Shown: positions 1 to 15,101, counted from the first letter of the stretch. The stretch is 64,000 bases of DNA from Notospermus geniculatus (GCA_002633025.1 NMRB01001126.1:48148-112147); one strand, 5' to 3'. Notes: generated by a model from the letters alone, not told the origin. Numbers and translations: made by a program.

Positions 1-1629
1 AAATGAGATTTCCACCTAAGTAACCAAAACTTTGGAACTTTGGTAGAGCTTCTTCAATGGGCAAAGAACCCTTTATCATTATTAGACCAACAGATATGCG
101 AAGCACTTCAGCACTACCACAGGTATAAAATTACAGAGGCATCGAGGGCTAAGAAACAAAAGTAATCAACAAAACAAGCAAGTAAATGAGCTAAACCGAA
201 ACATTAAAAAGTTCGGTACATACCATCTCAGGGTCCTCTCGGAAAGCCAAGCTGCCCAGTGTCCATGTCCTTTGACGACTTTACCCGACGACCTCCCGAA
301 CTGATGCCGAAACAACCCGAAGTATTCCCGATCCTCACCGGGTTATACCGAAGGTGCCATTTGGGGGAATTAGCCAGACATTTTGCGTAACTCTCATACT
401 TATTCCCCTTGGTCGGCGGAAAACTGATTTTCGTGAGCTCCTAAGAGTAGAAATCCACTTTATTCTCATTTGAATATCTCCAATCGAATTTTCCTATTCC
501 CTCGTCGGAACCATAATCCAATTTCGCGAGTTTTCTCCGGGTGCTTCCAAACTTGATATTTTTATCTCCTTCATGTAACACAATCGCATATACAGACCAT
601 ACTTATGGTAACCTTCTTAGTGACACGAATTTTTTCTCTCCGACTGCAACATTTAGGCTTCAGATGAACATAGCCAAGGGGGTCAAGGGCACCGGGGGTA
701 ACCTCCCCAATTGAATCAACTCTGACGTGAGAACATCAAAATATTATTCATAACTTCATTTTATTTGAAGAAATTTCAAATTTATTAGAAAAACATTTTC
801 ACACACACCCTCATCTCCGCCGGATTTAGTTCCTTAAATCGAGAGTTTGTTGATAGTATCTGAGATGGGGCAAGCTATTGTCAAGAATGAGGTCCACGCA
901 TACACATTGCGTCGTCATAATCCATCACTGTGCGTATTTCTTTTAAATCTGACGAAAGAATACCATTCTTAAGTGCATTCAGAGATATTTACCAAATGGT
1001 ACGATAAATTACTGAGAATTTTGTTTTAGCTATAATGCGAATGTAGATATTTTGATACGTTCTTCTGTAATTTTCAACTCACAGGGTGCAGACAGCCCTA
1101 CCCCACCTGTGGTGAATACTGTAGTCAGTACATAGTACTGAATGATCACCAAAATGCCCCGACTCCAGAAAAAAATTAAGATCAATGATATTCTTTCATC
1201 AAGTTTCGACAACAGACTCATCTTGGGCGCATTTAGGATGTGAAATAAAGCATCTAGGTATCTATATTATCATTCTTCCTTGCACACTCTAATTCAGCCA
1301 AAATGCCGGGTTACTTATCGATAGAAAGTTCCAATTTATTATAAAAAATGAGTAAATAACATGTGTATATGCAGATGTAATGATAAGTATGTCGAATGTA
1401 ACTGGAAGTTGTATTTACATTAATACAAAAATAAGCTTTAGCAGTCACCCTTCTCTTGCTGCGTCCGAACTCCCGAAATGAAGTGAAATTATGTTAATGA
1501 GGTAATTGGTAATCACAAATGAAATTCATACACTTCAAGTCATTAACATTAATTAACATAAGTAATGATCCTCCTGGGATTTGGTCAATCACCGACCTCA
1601 ACACAAAGAGTCCAGCATTTACAACAATA

Positions 1630-1790
1630 GATTAACATTAAGTGCTACTTAAGCATTAATACCACGATACCTTAGCGATGTGTGCTACAATGCTTAAGTA
1701 TTAAGTGCTACAATACTTATGCATTGATTACCACAACACTTAAGGACTGATTACATTTACTGTAATACTTAACAATGGTCAAACACCGTA
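1630..1790. repeat. Degenerate repeats of a TACTTAAGCATTA-like unit
   Basis: Variants of tgctacaatacttatgcatt and acttaagcattaataccac recur several times with irregular spacing. Non-coding. Confidence 0.4.
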
Positions 1791-1965
1791 ATAAGGGTCA
1801 ACTAACAATTTCAGTCTTGTAGGCTTCACAGTATTCACGCTCTTTTTATGAATATCAGATGAAGGATTATTCCCAAAAAACCATTCCATGAGGCCTATTT
1901 GTTAGCCAGACATGGAGAGTATCGAAATGGCCAGCTGGTCTCGAACGAAAAGATGTGGTAGTGTT

Positions 1966-2060
1966 TATTAAAGAACTTAGCCCTTATGTGGTAGTGTTTA
2001 TTATATCTTGGAGGAATTTAATTCCTCCAAGATTATATTAAAGAACTTAGCCCTTATTTT
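1966..2060. repeat. 33-bp tandem duplication, second unit split by a tight hairpin
   Basis: gtggtagtgtttatta plus aagaacttagcccttat occurs intact and then again interrupted by a 14-bp-arm, 1-base-loop hairpin (2005-2033; atcttggaggaatt inwards). attatat lies on both sides of the hairpin, as a target duplication would. Confidence 0.65.
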
Positions 2061-5000
2061 GGATAACGAAGAGCTCGTATACTGTGGTATTCCTACAAAA
2101 CTGTGGGACTCTTTTAGAGTATTGCACTCGTACAGAATTTTTGAAAAAGGTACAATCGTTTACATATCAATTCATCATCATTATGCTATCCTGTCTTGCA
2201 TCACATTCGAATATCACACATAAACATCTTCATGGATTTTAGGGAAACTGCATCCCTTAGTCATGATAGATACACTTGAATCATTTGGCCCATTCTTGTA
2301 CCATATTTTACCAAATTTATGACTCGAAATACTTGGCCCATGAAGATTTTTTCAGAGAAACTGGGGAAAGTAACTACAGGTAGGATAGATCCTAGAAGGG
2401 GTGTTTCGAGGGTCCGTGCTCAGGGCATCTAAAAATTACCGGTGTCTATCATCACATTGAACTGTCTTTAGAACATACACACAAAACAACCAGGAGCTCA
2501 TGAGACTCGCTTCATGAACTCTAGGCAGAGGTTTCGAATCTAAGTTCATTAAAGTAACAAGTACTAAATGAAATGCCAGCTCACCCGAATTCGTCATGAT
2601 CAACATCTAAATGATCCTTAAAAAGCAACAAACAAAATGACCTCTAGAAGCCATTTTGCCGTTATGGCATCATCGTACTAGGGATACGTTTGGTAATTGT
2701 GAAAAGATGATGCCATGTCAGGCAAAATGGCGTCTAGTTTTGTTATATCACTTCACCGCAGCTTTTGTAGAGAGATATGCCTTTTGTTTTGCCACGTTTG
2801 AATTTACATGTATAAGAAATTGGTCGAAATTGAGGTCAACTTCTTGGATACCAGACGGTTTGGCATCTCATGCCGGGAGATCCTTCACAACTTTCGAAAC
2901 GTTACTGTACGTACTTAGGATGACAGGCGATCTACCCAATTTGTCATCAACAAGCACATTACTTTTTTCACTTAATTATCGCATTGCGTAGCACCAACGA
3001 TATCAAATATCATTTTCTTCCCGACTCCTGAAGGTTGATTCGGTGAAATTTCAAAGGCATATCTGTTTACGAGCTACAGGCTTTACAAACATTGAAACTG
3101 TATGCAACCAATTACGAAAATGTGAAAGAATACACAACCATTTCTACACCGCCAATCAACATCTCGCAGATCGCAAACCTCGCCCACAATGTGACTTGTT
3201 GATGTACTCAACTAGTAGAGCACAGCCACGCGCACGCAGATGAGGGTCGCCGAGTGCAGATTTGTTCGAATCGACGGACATGGCGCTGAATGAGAGCGCG
3301 ATGTTGATTGGCTGATGCATACGAAAAGCTAACAGGAGTTACAGTGACGTCGTCTGCCAAATCGAAAAAGACACGGTTTCTTCGAACCGGATTCTGCTGA
3401 ATATTCATCATAGATTGCATAATATACGGTTTATATTTTTACTAGAATGATTTAAGTACATTATGAAGCCATTAGTTTTCTATTTGCAACTAACTCAAAC
3501 AAGAAGAATAATTTCAGAATATGTATCCATCACTTGTATATCTTATGATTGGTGAATACGACCACTTGTTACGATTTGCAGACTGAGGTTATAATTCGGA
3601 ACATTATTTTTGGGTGCCTCTCAGCAATGACTGCTCTTCAACGGAGTGATGTTATACATTATATTTGCATCAACATCATTGTTGCTTTCAAAACGGAATA
3701 TCTCGGCGCCAGGATGACGGCAGATTATGTAACAAAATTGCTGCGATTGGCCAAACAGGGGAATCAAGGACCTCGAAATTACGTGTATTTGCGAAAATAA
3801 ATGACAAGAACACAACGGATTAAGCATCTCGGAGTAAATATTATCCTACGGAGATGACATATTCATTGCTATTTGTCTTCGAAGATGTCGGGTTACGAAA
3901 TACATACGTGCAGAAAATCGTTGCAGCGATGCTATGCATGAGAATGGTTTTCAGAGAAGGGAGCTTTCGTTATATAGAATGTACAGCAAGAAGAGCCTTT
4001 TACGAAAGAACGTGACAATAATATGACTATCAGTATCGGGAATAAGAACCAGAAGCTTGTCATATGTATCAGTGAAACGAAAATTTTATATTCACCCTTT
4101 CAGTAGTCCTAGTGTAATCTGTACATCGGGCAGTGCAGTTCCTGGCAGGGAGCCCATTTTTTCTCAACGACTGAACTGATGAGGTCGCGTGTTTATCATA
4201 AAAATTTATCATTGTCTGTGCAAGACAAGAGATCTGTCTTTTAAAACAATCACGCCTTTCCTCGATGAAATATGCATTTTTAGTGTCGCGTAGACAAATG
4301 AATTATGGTACACCCAAGGCCACTGTGTAACACAAACTGCATACGAAGAAAACATGCCCATCGGGGCTATTCAAATTGCGATTCAATTTTATTTCAGCTG
4401 GATGAGTAATATCATTCTGTCCGATAAATTTGTTATCATTTTTATGTTCACGGCGTAATATTCCAACAATGACGAAGCAGTTTCGATGACCGGAAATGGT
4501 GAAAAGAACGGAAGATATCATCTGCGGGTCTGGAATTGTAAACAGGAAGTGACGTATTCAGCAGAAGTAGGAGAAATCAAACTAATTCCGAAATCTCTTG
4601 ACTTGGATTGTCAGGCTTCTGCAACCGGATAAACTAGAATAAGAAGATATTTTAGCATTGAGATGCTAAAGCTGAAAATATCGTGATCATTTCCGACTCT
4701 CAACGAGAACCTCCTGTGCTTGCAAAGGATGTTGGAACAAATATCGAAAAACGGAAGATTAGCTTTAGATAAGCAACAATTAGCAATGTAGGAACTATAT
4801 GATATTTGGTTCATCAGATGGTAATCCCAGCTTTCATGATCAGATAATATTTTAAAAGGAAGTTGAAGAGGATTGCGACATTTGTAACGGGAGAGACAGT
4901 GTAGTATGGGACGGTAGTAAATGAGCGAGCCAGATTGGTAACTGATAAATACATTTGCAAGATGAGGTCTCGATGCTGGCATTAAAGAAGAGTCGATTCA

Positions 5001-7239
5001 TTCAATTAACGATGCATCGCCAGATGAAGATTTTTATAGAGACGGGTTTAGGAAGTTTGGCTTCTTTACCACGGTATTTAAAATCAGTCAATATGAGGAA
5101 AATACTTTCCATTGTTATTGATATACATGTACAATAACAAACAAGACATATTGTCGTTTGAGGTTAGTTCACCCTGCAGCGCCTATTTGCGCCAGAATTA
5201 ATGCCAAACAATGCCATAAGACCTTACATGACATTTCGGTGATGGAATACCTGTGGATATGTCTATTGAGGGTAATTGTTATAAGAAAATGCATTGCAGT
5301 ATTGTACACTATAACCAAAGCTTGTCGAGCCAATGTAGGAGCTGATGAACGACACCAGCTCACGTCAAGATGTCTTTTTTCCCGTCATTCCTTATTGAAT
5401 CACCATTCGCTGAACGTCAGTAACATCTTTCTACACTGACAGTCAGGCGACTAATGGGACATATTCTCAGAGAAAATGCGTAATATGGTTTCCTGGCTGG
5501 CGAGCTTGGATTCTGGGCGGCACGCCACGATTGAGGAAAGAGGAAAAACAAGCAACATGTTATTAGTGAAGGATTGCGTTTTTATAGATTGATTTGTGTC
5601 TTCCTCTTTGGGCGAGGCCGTACAGGAGATTTGCCGTTTCTTATTCTTGTACCGAGATGCTGTGGCCAATAATCGAAAAGGGCAAAGGAAATCAAGACTT
5701 TTTACCTCCCAAGCATTTCTACATTCAGTGTAGACAAATACGCCACATCTACCAATCTTTTTAATGTTGCTTCCGAGGTACATTTACCATTGTAGATAAA
5801 ATATAGCTCTGGCTACGAAAAAAAACATTTGGTGTCTGAGATGAATACATGTATGTAGTTTTGTTCAAAGAAACCATCATTGTGTGTGTAGCTAGCATTT
5901 TTTAACCATCGTTCTTACAGAATGGCGTAAGAAGAACGGAAGTTAATCCCTCAACAACTTCAGATACTTGCAACTTCGATTGCTTGTCCTCTTAGAGGCG
6001 ATCCTTAGATCCCATTGATTCAATTCAGTACCTTTGAAAATGCCAAGTAGCATGTTTATGGGCGGAATAGATCCAGAAGTCGTCTCGGGATACATCCGTG
6101 CAGCTCAGGTTCAGCCTTGAAGATAAGCAGCTTATCTTGGGAAGGATAAATATTCTTTGTCTCTCAAAATATTTATCGGAGAGATGGGACCGTCATCGAA
6201 ACAAGCTCGACGGTACATTTGTCTTCTAGATGCCCGTAATCCACGGCTGAGCAAGAAAACAAGTTGAACAGCAAACGACGACTTTTCTACCTCCGTCCCA
6301 ACGAGGTGACACCTCTTTGCATCAACCCTGACATATGTAATGGGTGAGGGGGAAAATAATTCATGACCTTAGAGCTCAGTCTTTGGCGCCATTATTAGGG
6401 ATAGAGGAACCAATATCTCAAGAGATCATCACAGAACTGTCGAAATTGATCGCCTTATTGTTGTTGTAAGTCAGAATCAACAGAAACTCTGTGCCTAATG
6501 AGTTTTATCAGCGACGTTAGTGCACGATTTTATCTTCTTACATCAAATCAGGTTTCGAAAATGACTTATAGGACAGTCAAACAACGGTTGGAACCACACT
6601 AGTCTGTCGTCGGACATAGCCTTGACATCTCATGTAAAATTGAAAATGGACAGTCGCCATCTGAATACACGAATGTCAGACACACCATCTCGTTGCTTCC
6701 GGAGAGCCAAAGTCACCGTCAACATGTGCCATGTTATTTCGACGTAGATTCCCAGCCGACGATCCCACCAGGGACTCTAGTTTATTGGGACATCTGCTGA
6801 TTATGTATGAATTTAATAATTCATAAAGCAGGATCCCCAATGGGACAATAAAGGACCTTTTACGTCTACAACATGTTTACACTATGTCTCACGTGCTGTT
6901 TTGGTCGTCACATTTCACAGCTTGCGTGCACGTACATTCACCAGTGCTTTGTGACTGCAGGGTGTAGGCTTTGGAAGGTCAAGAATATCAACAAAATGTT
7001 CCATGATTGCAAAGGACTGTCTCACGTAATCAATTGTTTTATATCCCCCCCCCCCAATCTTTTAAGCCGTCGACCTCTGATCTACGTAACTCCGTGAATA
7101 GGGTATTGACCATTAAACTCAAGTTGTGGACAAAGCACTGAAACAATCGAACCAAGGACCACGGAACAAAACAACTCCCCTCAAGCAGCGAGTTGAGAAT
7201 GAGAGAAGGTGAACACGAGCCTCTGGTTCGTGCATGGTA

Positions 7240-7348
7240 TTCATAAAAGTTAGCAAATGCTTTTACTTAAGATTTGCACAGCGAGGTCCAATGTAAATGC
7301 ACTACAAAACCTGAGGTACATGTAAAAGCATTTGCTAACTTTTATGAA
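7240..7348. mobile_element. Terminal inverted-repeat element, family 2
   Basis: Perfect 26-bp arms at 7240-7265 and 7323-7348 (ttcataaaagttagcaaatg inwards). A relative lies at 42445-42550 in the opposite internal orientation. The right half contains an extra CATGTA compared with that relative. Confidence 0.8.
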
Positions 7349-10300
7349 CTTCAGCCGGCTGTACCTCGGACATGAAACTTCTCAAAACTTTTGAATGAGC
7401 CGCTGCCTCGTCGAATTCAAAACTATAGATTACAAGAGGCTGATGAGAGGTGCTTCAAAATAGCCTTCACCCCGTCATACTTTGAAGTATTTCGAACCGC
7501 GAAGGCCAGATTCCCTACAACGCTGAAGAGGAGACTGGCGTTCTATACTGAATAATTAAAGCCTTAATTGTTCAACAGAATTAACGACATAGATGAACTT
7601 CAAATATTAATCACGCGCCGACTGCCATTGAGTGCTCTCTTTCCAGAGGCGAGGTGGACTTTTTCCTTCCACGGCACGGTCTTGCGTGAGGAAAGTGTGC
7701 CAATGCTGTTTTCAGGAGCCAACTCCCTGAGGGGCCGTTTGCTACATGTATCACAGCATGGCTACTACATGAACGAATGCTCGTTAGTGGATACGGAATG
7801 AATCGTGGTGGAGGAACCTTTGACTGTATGCAACGGTCATCTTTTATGAAGGAAGCAAAGAGGAGAAAAATCAGACGACGAAATTGGATGACCATCTCTG
7901 ACCGGAATTGCCCAATGATGATGGTACTCAGTCGGAATACACTTGCCCTGTTGTGTGGCAGAGATTGAGAAGAATGCAATAGGCTCTGCATCAAGAGGAA
8001 CCGATGTTGGCCCATGATTTTGATCATCCCCCAACAGATCGACAGGTGCTCAAGGGTCATTCTGAAACTCGCAATGAAAGCCACAGAACGAAATAGCGTG
8101 AATTACTGACATTTCCAATACTTTGCCAATCCCACAAGTCAAGTAGACCGGAATCAATGATGCAGTTTCTGCGAAGTCAACACTTGTACACAGGAGCTGA
8201 ATGCGATGAGATATGTATGGGAACTTCTCTTCCCTCTCATGACGTATTGTCGCTTGTTCTAGTGTTCCCGGTGGTATTGGAAGGTGTCTCATGGTATTTG
8301 AGTAGACGACAGCAACAACAGCAGCGCTTCTCAACATGTCTGCCGTCTGCATCGTCAACTCTCGTTTGATTTCGTGCCGCGAGACTCGACGGGTCATATC
8401 AGGGAATGTTGACCAACATGATTCCACTTTAGTCAGACGTTATTGACACAAAATATGGGCAGCTTTGCATTATTGCCTTCCAAATACTCAACATGAGACG
8501 GTGATGTCAGAGGTTTCTGTGAGCCAATATAACTCTCTCAGTCGACACCTTCCATTAGTAAGGATTGTTATGCCAAGATGGAAAAACGCCAACCACTGGC
8601 GTCCATTACATTCTGATTTTTATCAAAGCAAGATTTATTTCTTTGCTGGCTAATTTAATGAACTAATTGCCACTAGCTCTTAGCGGGGGCAGTTGATATC
8701 GTTCATATGATAATTCTTCGAATTAGCGAATATTCTCGAAACATATCAGCAGAAAGGTTACTCAATATGGTAATCCAAATGATAATACCGGTACCCCTCT
8801 TGTAGACCTATTGGTCACTTCTGCATTTTCACCCGCCCCAATGCAACAGTGAACTGCAGATGCAACACTGGTAAAAATAATTAGAATGCCTTGAATTTCG
8901 AGATAGTTGTCTCTATCTTTCAAAAGTCAAACATATTTTTTTTTGGGGGGGGGGAGGCTATGTTTCGAGGTTGACTGGGGTACCCTTGGCTGCCTTCAGT
9001 GTAACGTCTTCAAATGTCCCCCGTTTCCTTCTTTGTATTGGGAACGTCGTGAACTCGTAATGGACAGCACTGAAGAGGGCATGACTGTTCAGGGTAGCAC
9101 GATTTGGGAGAATATTCACACACACAGAAACGATCATGATGGATGTTACACCAGCATTATTAGGCCTACTTCGGCTGTGGCATTCGTCGACGCAATGCGT
9201 CGTTTTGATAAGCGTCCTAGCGTCCGCATTAACCTAAGACGCTGGACGGTGATACAGGTCATAACATGACAATACCAGCGATGGAGCGGCGGTCATGAAA
9301 CAGTGGTTACCATTAATACGATCTCTATATTCCTCTCTGAGCCGTGTCCAGCCTATTAGTAGATCGTCTTATACCCAAGACTCATTGAGTTGCTTCCTTT
9401 CAGCTCAAAACGAGGCATGATGGAGCGGTGGCTTCGAGACATAATCCGGTGTCATACCGCGAGAATCATCACCACTCTCTTTTGCTCGACGCCTACATCA
9501 ATGGCATACCGATTTCATACCGGGAATATGATTCGGGCCATTTGGCACGGTCTGAGACCGCTAGGTATTGATGTGGTCAAATAGCACGTAGAGAAGGAGG
9601 ATCTCTACAGAGAAGTAATGAGAGGTGGTCGGCCTAATTTGAAGCAACAGACTGTAAGACAAGATTGGGGAAGCATTTCCCTCATGAAAACTGATACACA
9701 CCCCCACCCTCAACAAGAAACCGAAAGTAGCCATCCAGAACTCAAATATTGATACAACACTCTGACATAAACCTCTTCAGATGCACTGGTCAGCAACCGA
9801 TAAATCAGATTAATTAAGTCACATTATCACAGAAACACATTTGCACAATAATAACGCATTCACGTGAACCACGCTGGCGGGAAATCGGTATTAAAAGAGG
9901 TGGAAGTGGTTTGACTTCTTGATTGGCAGGAAACAGTTACGGCTATCATCGCTGGACAATAGTCAAGGTCGCGTGATATCAACAATACATTAATATAAAT
10001 TGCTAATATCATCTACTAATGACAATCTTCAGAGAAAGTTCTGGCGTGCCCTTGATCGATGTGCAGTAAGATATTTCCGTCCTTTATGCGGAATGATCTG
10101 ATCACGGAACTCTAATAATACCTGATCTTATTAGAAGCCCCCTGGTTTGATGACCGGGGGTCTGTTTAATAAAAAGACTTTAAGCTAATGGTACCTTTTA
10201 CCAAATGGAAAATGCATTGAGTTGATGACCTGGCCGAGCCCGAGGAGGACCGTGTTGTAGCTGGATGTCCGTCCACGATGCCCGACCCTTCTTGGGCAAA

Positions 10301-10430
10301 GGTTCAAATGGTGCTCAAAGTAAACAAAAAGAACCCTCTGAACGAAACCACTCTGAAGTGGCGTTTTGTACAGCTAGATTCACGTCAACGTTGACCATCA
10401 CAGTAAGGCCTACAGTCCTAAGCCGGTGAC

Positions 10431-10570
10431 AGACTGGCGCGTACGCAACGCGTCGTGCAGGCGTTCCACCAATCAGGTTCTTCGGTAGGTGTTTCGGTCC
10501 GTGTTACCGCCTTCCTGATTGGTTGAAGGCTTTCCCGACGCGTTGCTTACGCGCCAGTCTGTCACCGCCT
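10431..10570. mobile_element. Foldback element with GC-rich arms
   Basis: The left arm gccggtgacagactggcgcg and the right arm ending cgcgccagtctgtcaccgcc pair over about 35 bp, and weaker pairing continues inwards (ccaatcagg / cctgattgg). Short non-coding MITE-like unit. Confidence 0.75.
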
Positions 10571-11889
10571 TTAGACAAAGTTCAAAAGGTTTTCAGCAAT
10601 GAGTACCCTTAACCACATTCGTCAGTGTACAAACAAAGAGGCGGTGATCTTTTCTGTTTTATGTACATGCCTAGTTGATTGTCATGCAATGTGGGTGTTT
10701 ATGGGTGGGAAAGATTGATTGTTTTCACATGTCACTCTGATGCAATAGCCACTTTCCATTTCTTGGACACCGTGGACAGCCCCTTGCGGACCATGACCAG
10801 AGGTCGGTCGGGTGTAATGGAGTAATGTTGGTATAAACCAGTGTTTAATGAGAGCATAAACTGACATAAAACCAATGTATTATCGTACGGATACTGAACG
10901 TAACTCAGTGTTGTAGTGTAGATAGGCAGATATCAAACATATAAACAGATAGGCTATCAAGAAGAAGCAGCTGCTGCATTTGAAAGGCAACACATGTTCG
11001 AGTATTCATTCAATATAGAAGCATTGCCGATGTCGATGTTTTGTAATGTAGGGCAAAATTAAACAGAAGTGAGGAATCTTCTTTCATACATTCACGATTC
11101 ACTGTGCAATCGATGTATGAGGCAATAAATGCATGCGAAAAAGAAAGTACACTGAGAAACACGTTGGCTTGTACAATACAGCACATCCGCATGAACTACA
11201 TGACGTATGCATCTATGCACTGCGCACAGTGACACGCATCGAAAACCTTCAATTCTTTTGGCAGTTTTCTGAAGGTGTCTGCAGCCATGGAAAAAAATAG
11301 TACACGGATTCATTTCTCGTGCCTATAAAATGAATCGTAAAATTCAGAAAAAAACTGAACTCTCCCAATTAATTTACCGGGCCGTAACACACCAATAATT
11401 AACGATCACTTCGTGAGAAATTTCCTTTAATTTCCTTTTTTCGGAGACGGGCGTAGGCGAAACGATCGAACGATCAGAATGACACAGTCACGATCCGTAC
11501 CCTTACAAAGACGAACAAGGTTCTCACGAAAAAGGAGGCTATTAACTCCATCTAGATGGAGAACTTTAACCTTTAATTGGATTCGGCTCTTTGAAAAGCC
11601 ATCGCGTAATCATCAAAAAAGAGCAACTGCGTGCTTAGACTCCTGAGAGGAGATCCAGGTGGACGAATTTGGTTTTTTTCTGACACGACGAGAAGACTGG
11701 CAGTTTCATGCTCCTACGGCTGCTTCTGGTCTATGCGTCGTCTGAATCTCACTTTCATGAGATACCTGGTGGTCTGGGTTGTACGGTGGGGCGGGAACGG
11801 GGCACCAAATAGTACGGCACCAAATCGACAGATGTCGTCGGAATGTAGTTGTCTACACACAGAACGAGGCAGAATCGGTGATCCACCTT

Positions 11890-12140
11890 ATACTGCACTG
11901 TTAGAAAAAACAGTAGATTTTACAGAAATTTTTTTACAGAATCAGTTCGTAAATGATAATAATGGGACTTTTTTTGTTATTTTACAGCAAAGTCCTTCTT
12001 AAAACATATTTTCCCTGTCATTTACAGAATTCACATGTTAAAATACAGGATACATTCTTTTTTCCCTGTAAATTTGCGACAATTTATGTAGTTCCTGTTC
12101 TTAAAACGAAACATATTGTAAAAGTACTGAACTTTATTAA
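11890..12140. repeat. AT-rich stretch with repeated TTTACAG / CTGTAAA words
   Basis: gattttacaga, ttttttacagaa, tattttacagc, catttacagaa and ctgtaaatt recur in about 200 bp, the pattern of a decayed inverted-repeat element. It ends at the N at 12144. Confidence 0.3.
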
Positions 12141-12958
12141 AATNGCTGAGATTCAATCGTAATAACTTCAAAAATCACACATTCTTGACTTCGTTCTGGT
12201 TTGAAACTGGCAGTAAACGAAAAGGTAGACGTTGGTGCTGGCCGGGAAAGTGTCCTTCGCTAACATTAACGTTTACAGGACGGTTTCTTGACATATCTCT
12301 TGCTACATTCCGAGACAAAAATACCGGTATCAAACACTGCTGTTCGCTGCATGACATACAGCAATAAACTGTTAAAATTGGTTGGCGTTGTTGTCAGCAT
12401 GTCACACTACGATAAACATGCAAAAAATGATTCGTTTTATGAATATGGATAAATCAATATTGTAAGTAATGCTCCTTTTATCCCGCTGGAGGGAGGCCAG
12501 AACAAATGGTCCTGAAGCGGAAGAACTCTAATTGATACATCAAGTGCCTCTTCATCCGTCCTACCTATACCATTGTTAGATGAAATAATTACATATTGAT
12601 GTAAGTATAAGGGATTGTCAAATATCGAACGCCGTGTAATGCGCATTGATCAAAAGCCATCCTTAGTTTTGTAGATAAATCGTGTGTGTTGATTGTCCTG
12701 GGTGTGTAACCAAATCGATGTTATAGTTAAAGCCACATGTCAGAAAGTGGCCATTCTACCGCTCCCTCAGTGACAAGTGCCAGGGAAGGAGCATTTGCGT
12801 TGACCAGATGTTTCCGGATGGAAACTGGTCAAATGTGTGGGAGTATCAGGCCAGGAAAGGACAAACGTCAAGCATCAAGAAAAGAAACCAGCGGTTTCAT
12901 CTATCATTACCACCTCGTACAAAATCTCAACAGGAATTTCTCTCTCTTCAAATTAGCT

Positions 12959-13097
12959 GATAGTAAACATAAGTCGTCTCCGAATTTTGAAAATTTTCGA
13001 CCCCAACCAGATTCTTCCTCAGGCACTTTTTAGTTGAGGAAGACCCCGGTTGGAGTCGAAAATTTGCAAAACTTGGAGACGACTTATGTTTGCTATC
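12959..13097. mobile_element. Foldback element, family 1 (CCTCAGGCACTT family)
   Basis: Arms of about 60 bp read inwards from gatagtaaacataagtcgtc and back out to gacgacttatgtttgctatc. The centre carries cttcctcaggcacttttt. Related copies lie at 26200-26284 (one arm) and 58115-58317. It has no coding capacity. Confidence 0.8.
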
Positions 13098-14250
13098 ATG
13101 TTGTGTGTCGTTTTTTGTGCTCTATGTTGGATATCTTCAAATTAGGCCATGTAGCAATAGCGGTTTTTGTGTGCTTTTCGCTGCTAAATGCAAAATTGAT
13201 GTAAAATGGATGATGTAATATAGGGGCCTTTTAAATTCACTGCAGTGGAATATTCCCTTTTTATGATTGCTTTGGCATGTACATCTGAAGCGGCGATCGG
13301 TGAATCATACGCTATCGCCAACCGATGCGTACAACCTTTAGAAAATTGAAAACTCATTCACTCGAACACAAAACGAGCCTGCGTCATCACATTTTTTCAC
13401 AAGCAATGGTGTTTCCTGTCAGGTCTGGTACCTCTCTGCGTAATGCATCCTTCTATTAGGTGTTAAATCATGTTTAATGAAACGTGGGTTCTCAATTTCT
13501 GCTGACAACCCAGGGCCATTGTCAACCCATCACACCGCCAATACCCACCCTAGGCAAAAACTGATATAAAACAATATCAAAGCACCGAACGGCCATGAAA
13601 ACTATATTGAGCATAGGATTTCACACCGAGAATTAGGACTGGTCATATGTTGCCCGAAGCAATGCAAGCAAGTTAGAGCTATCCAGTTGAAGTGGGGAAT
13701 CATACAGTTTGAATTGCCCACAAGTAGAAATCCTCCATTCGTAGTTATTAGCGATTATAACCCAAACAAAAAAAATATCGTTGATGTGTGTTGGTAAGAC
13801 TCTTATGATGTTTACAGACTCTGTTCAACGCTCGAAGCGTGGAAGTTAATGCAATGGCGGAGTGTTTTAAAACGGATATTGAAAATAATGCCCAAAGGCA
13901 TGATGGGAAGCCATCAGAATGCATTAGTTGTGGAACACGATCGAAATCACGACAACAAGTTCCATTTTTTATAAATCACCGCTTTGTGGTTTGTGTCAGA
14001 AGGACGATGGTGAAGTTAGAAGTGGTGAACATTGTAACGTAACCGGGAGGATCAAAAACAGTTAGAATAAAATAGATTATGTGAGGCTCGCACGGAACTT
14101 GATACTTTCGCTGGAAGACATTTGACAGAAGAAGTATTGATCAGAAAACTAGGTAACTTAAATTATGTAACTTAAATCATCATGTATGTATATACCTCTT
14201 TCACTACCAGCGCCAAAAACCTGCCAATCCGGATATCTCAAAGAAACTCT

Positions 14251-14450
14251 GTCACATAGGAATTCATTCGAAAACACTCACTGAGAACCCCCTGCCCCCC
14301 CCCCCCCAACNTTTTTCCACATTTTCATTTTCAACAAATTTGGCAAGGAAGCGAAACACTCACTGAGAGTCTTTCCAACGAATACCTATGTGATAGTTTT
14401 CACTTGCCTTTCAAGCTTTTTCCACATTTTCATTTTCGACATACATGTAT
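14251..14450. repeat. Inverted and direct repeats around a C-tract and an N
   Basis: cacataggaattcattcg (left) pairs with cgaatacctatgtg (right); tttttccacattttcatttt occurs at 14312 and again at 14418. A 13-base C run (14295-14307) precedes the N at 14311, a likely sequencing breakpoint. Confidence 0.5.
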
Positions 14451-15101
14451 TTTGCACAGGAAGTACATTGTAAAACGGTTAATAATTGTCTCAAAACAGG
14501 TTTCAAAATCACAACAAAAATCTCTTAGGAAATGTCAGTAATACCCATTAATTTTCCATTAATTATTAGCCATTCATGCCGAGGGCACGATAATGTTTTC
14601 ACTACACATTTGAAATATTAATCGGTTGAAGATTAGAAGCTCGAGCCTCAAAGCTATCTGCTGCCTTGTTGAAAGCACGCAAAGTCTATTTTGATGATGC
14701 TGACTTTAATTTGTTAATCACCTTACAAGGCTGTGTTGATTTCGGATGCAACTTGCCATGCTATGTTCCAATCATGGTTACCAAGACCTAACATTGTCGC
14801 ATTGATTCATGCCTCACGCTTTCAGCCCCTCAGCTGTCAAGCGACGAGAACAAGATAAATGAAATATCGGCCAACTATCTCTGTGTCATATCTTGATTGG
14901 CCGCCTTCTTGTAAAATTGAGATTTTGTATCTTGAAGACAGCTGATATTAGAAAGCCCTCACCCAACGACCTTTCGCTGTTCATTCCCGTTAGCTGCTTT
15001 GCCCCATTTCATAGGGTTAGCGATATGGAGTTAAGGAAACTGCCATGCTCGCTTCAATCATTCCAATCAGCAACATCGAGCCGTTATTTGTTCAGGACAG
15101 T

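Larger units (their letters stand above)
1..7239. other. Gene-poor left end
   Basis: Apart from the repeats listed at 1630-1790 and 1966-2060 and short hairpins at 6122-6185 (aagataagcagcttatctt and a larger one beside it), I see no gene here. The open frames, up to 123 codons, have no protein-like character. Confidence 0.6.
7349..15101. other. Gene-poor stretch with foldback elements
   Basis: Besides the elements listed separately, it contains only homopolymer runs (T then G at about 8935-8955) and chance frames (up to 157 codons at 7611-8084, not protein-like). No gene is supported. Confidence 0.55.

Noticed and set aside
2008-2223. Frame of 71 codons
   Set aside because: It runs through the hairpin and the tandem repeat; no coding character.
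7611-8084. Frame of 157 codons on the minus strand
   Set aside because: Compositionally odd, with no homology I can recognise and competing open frames on the other strand.
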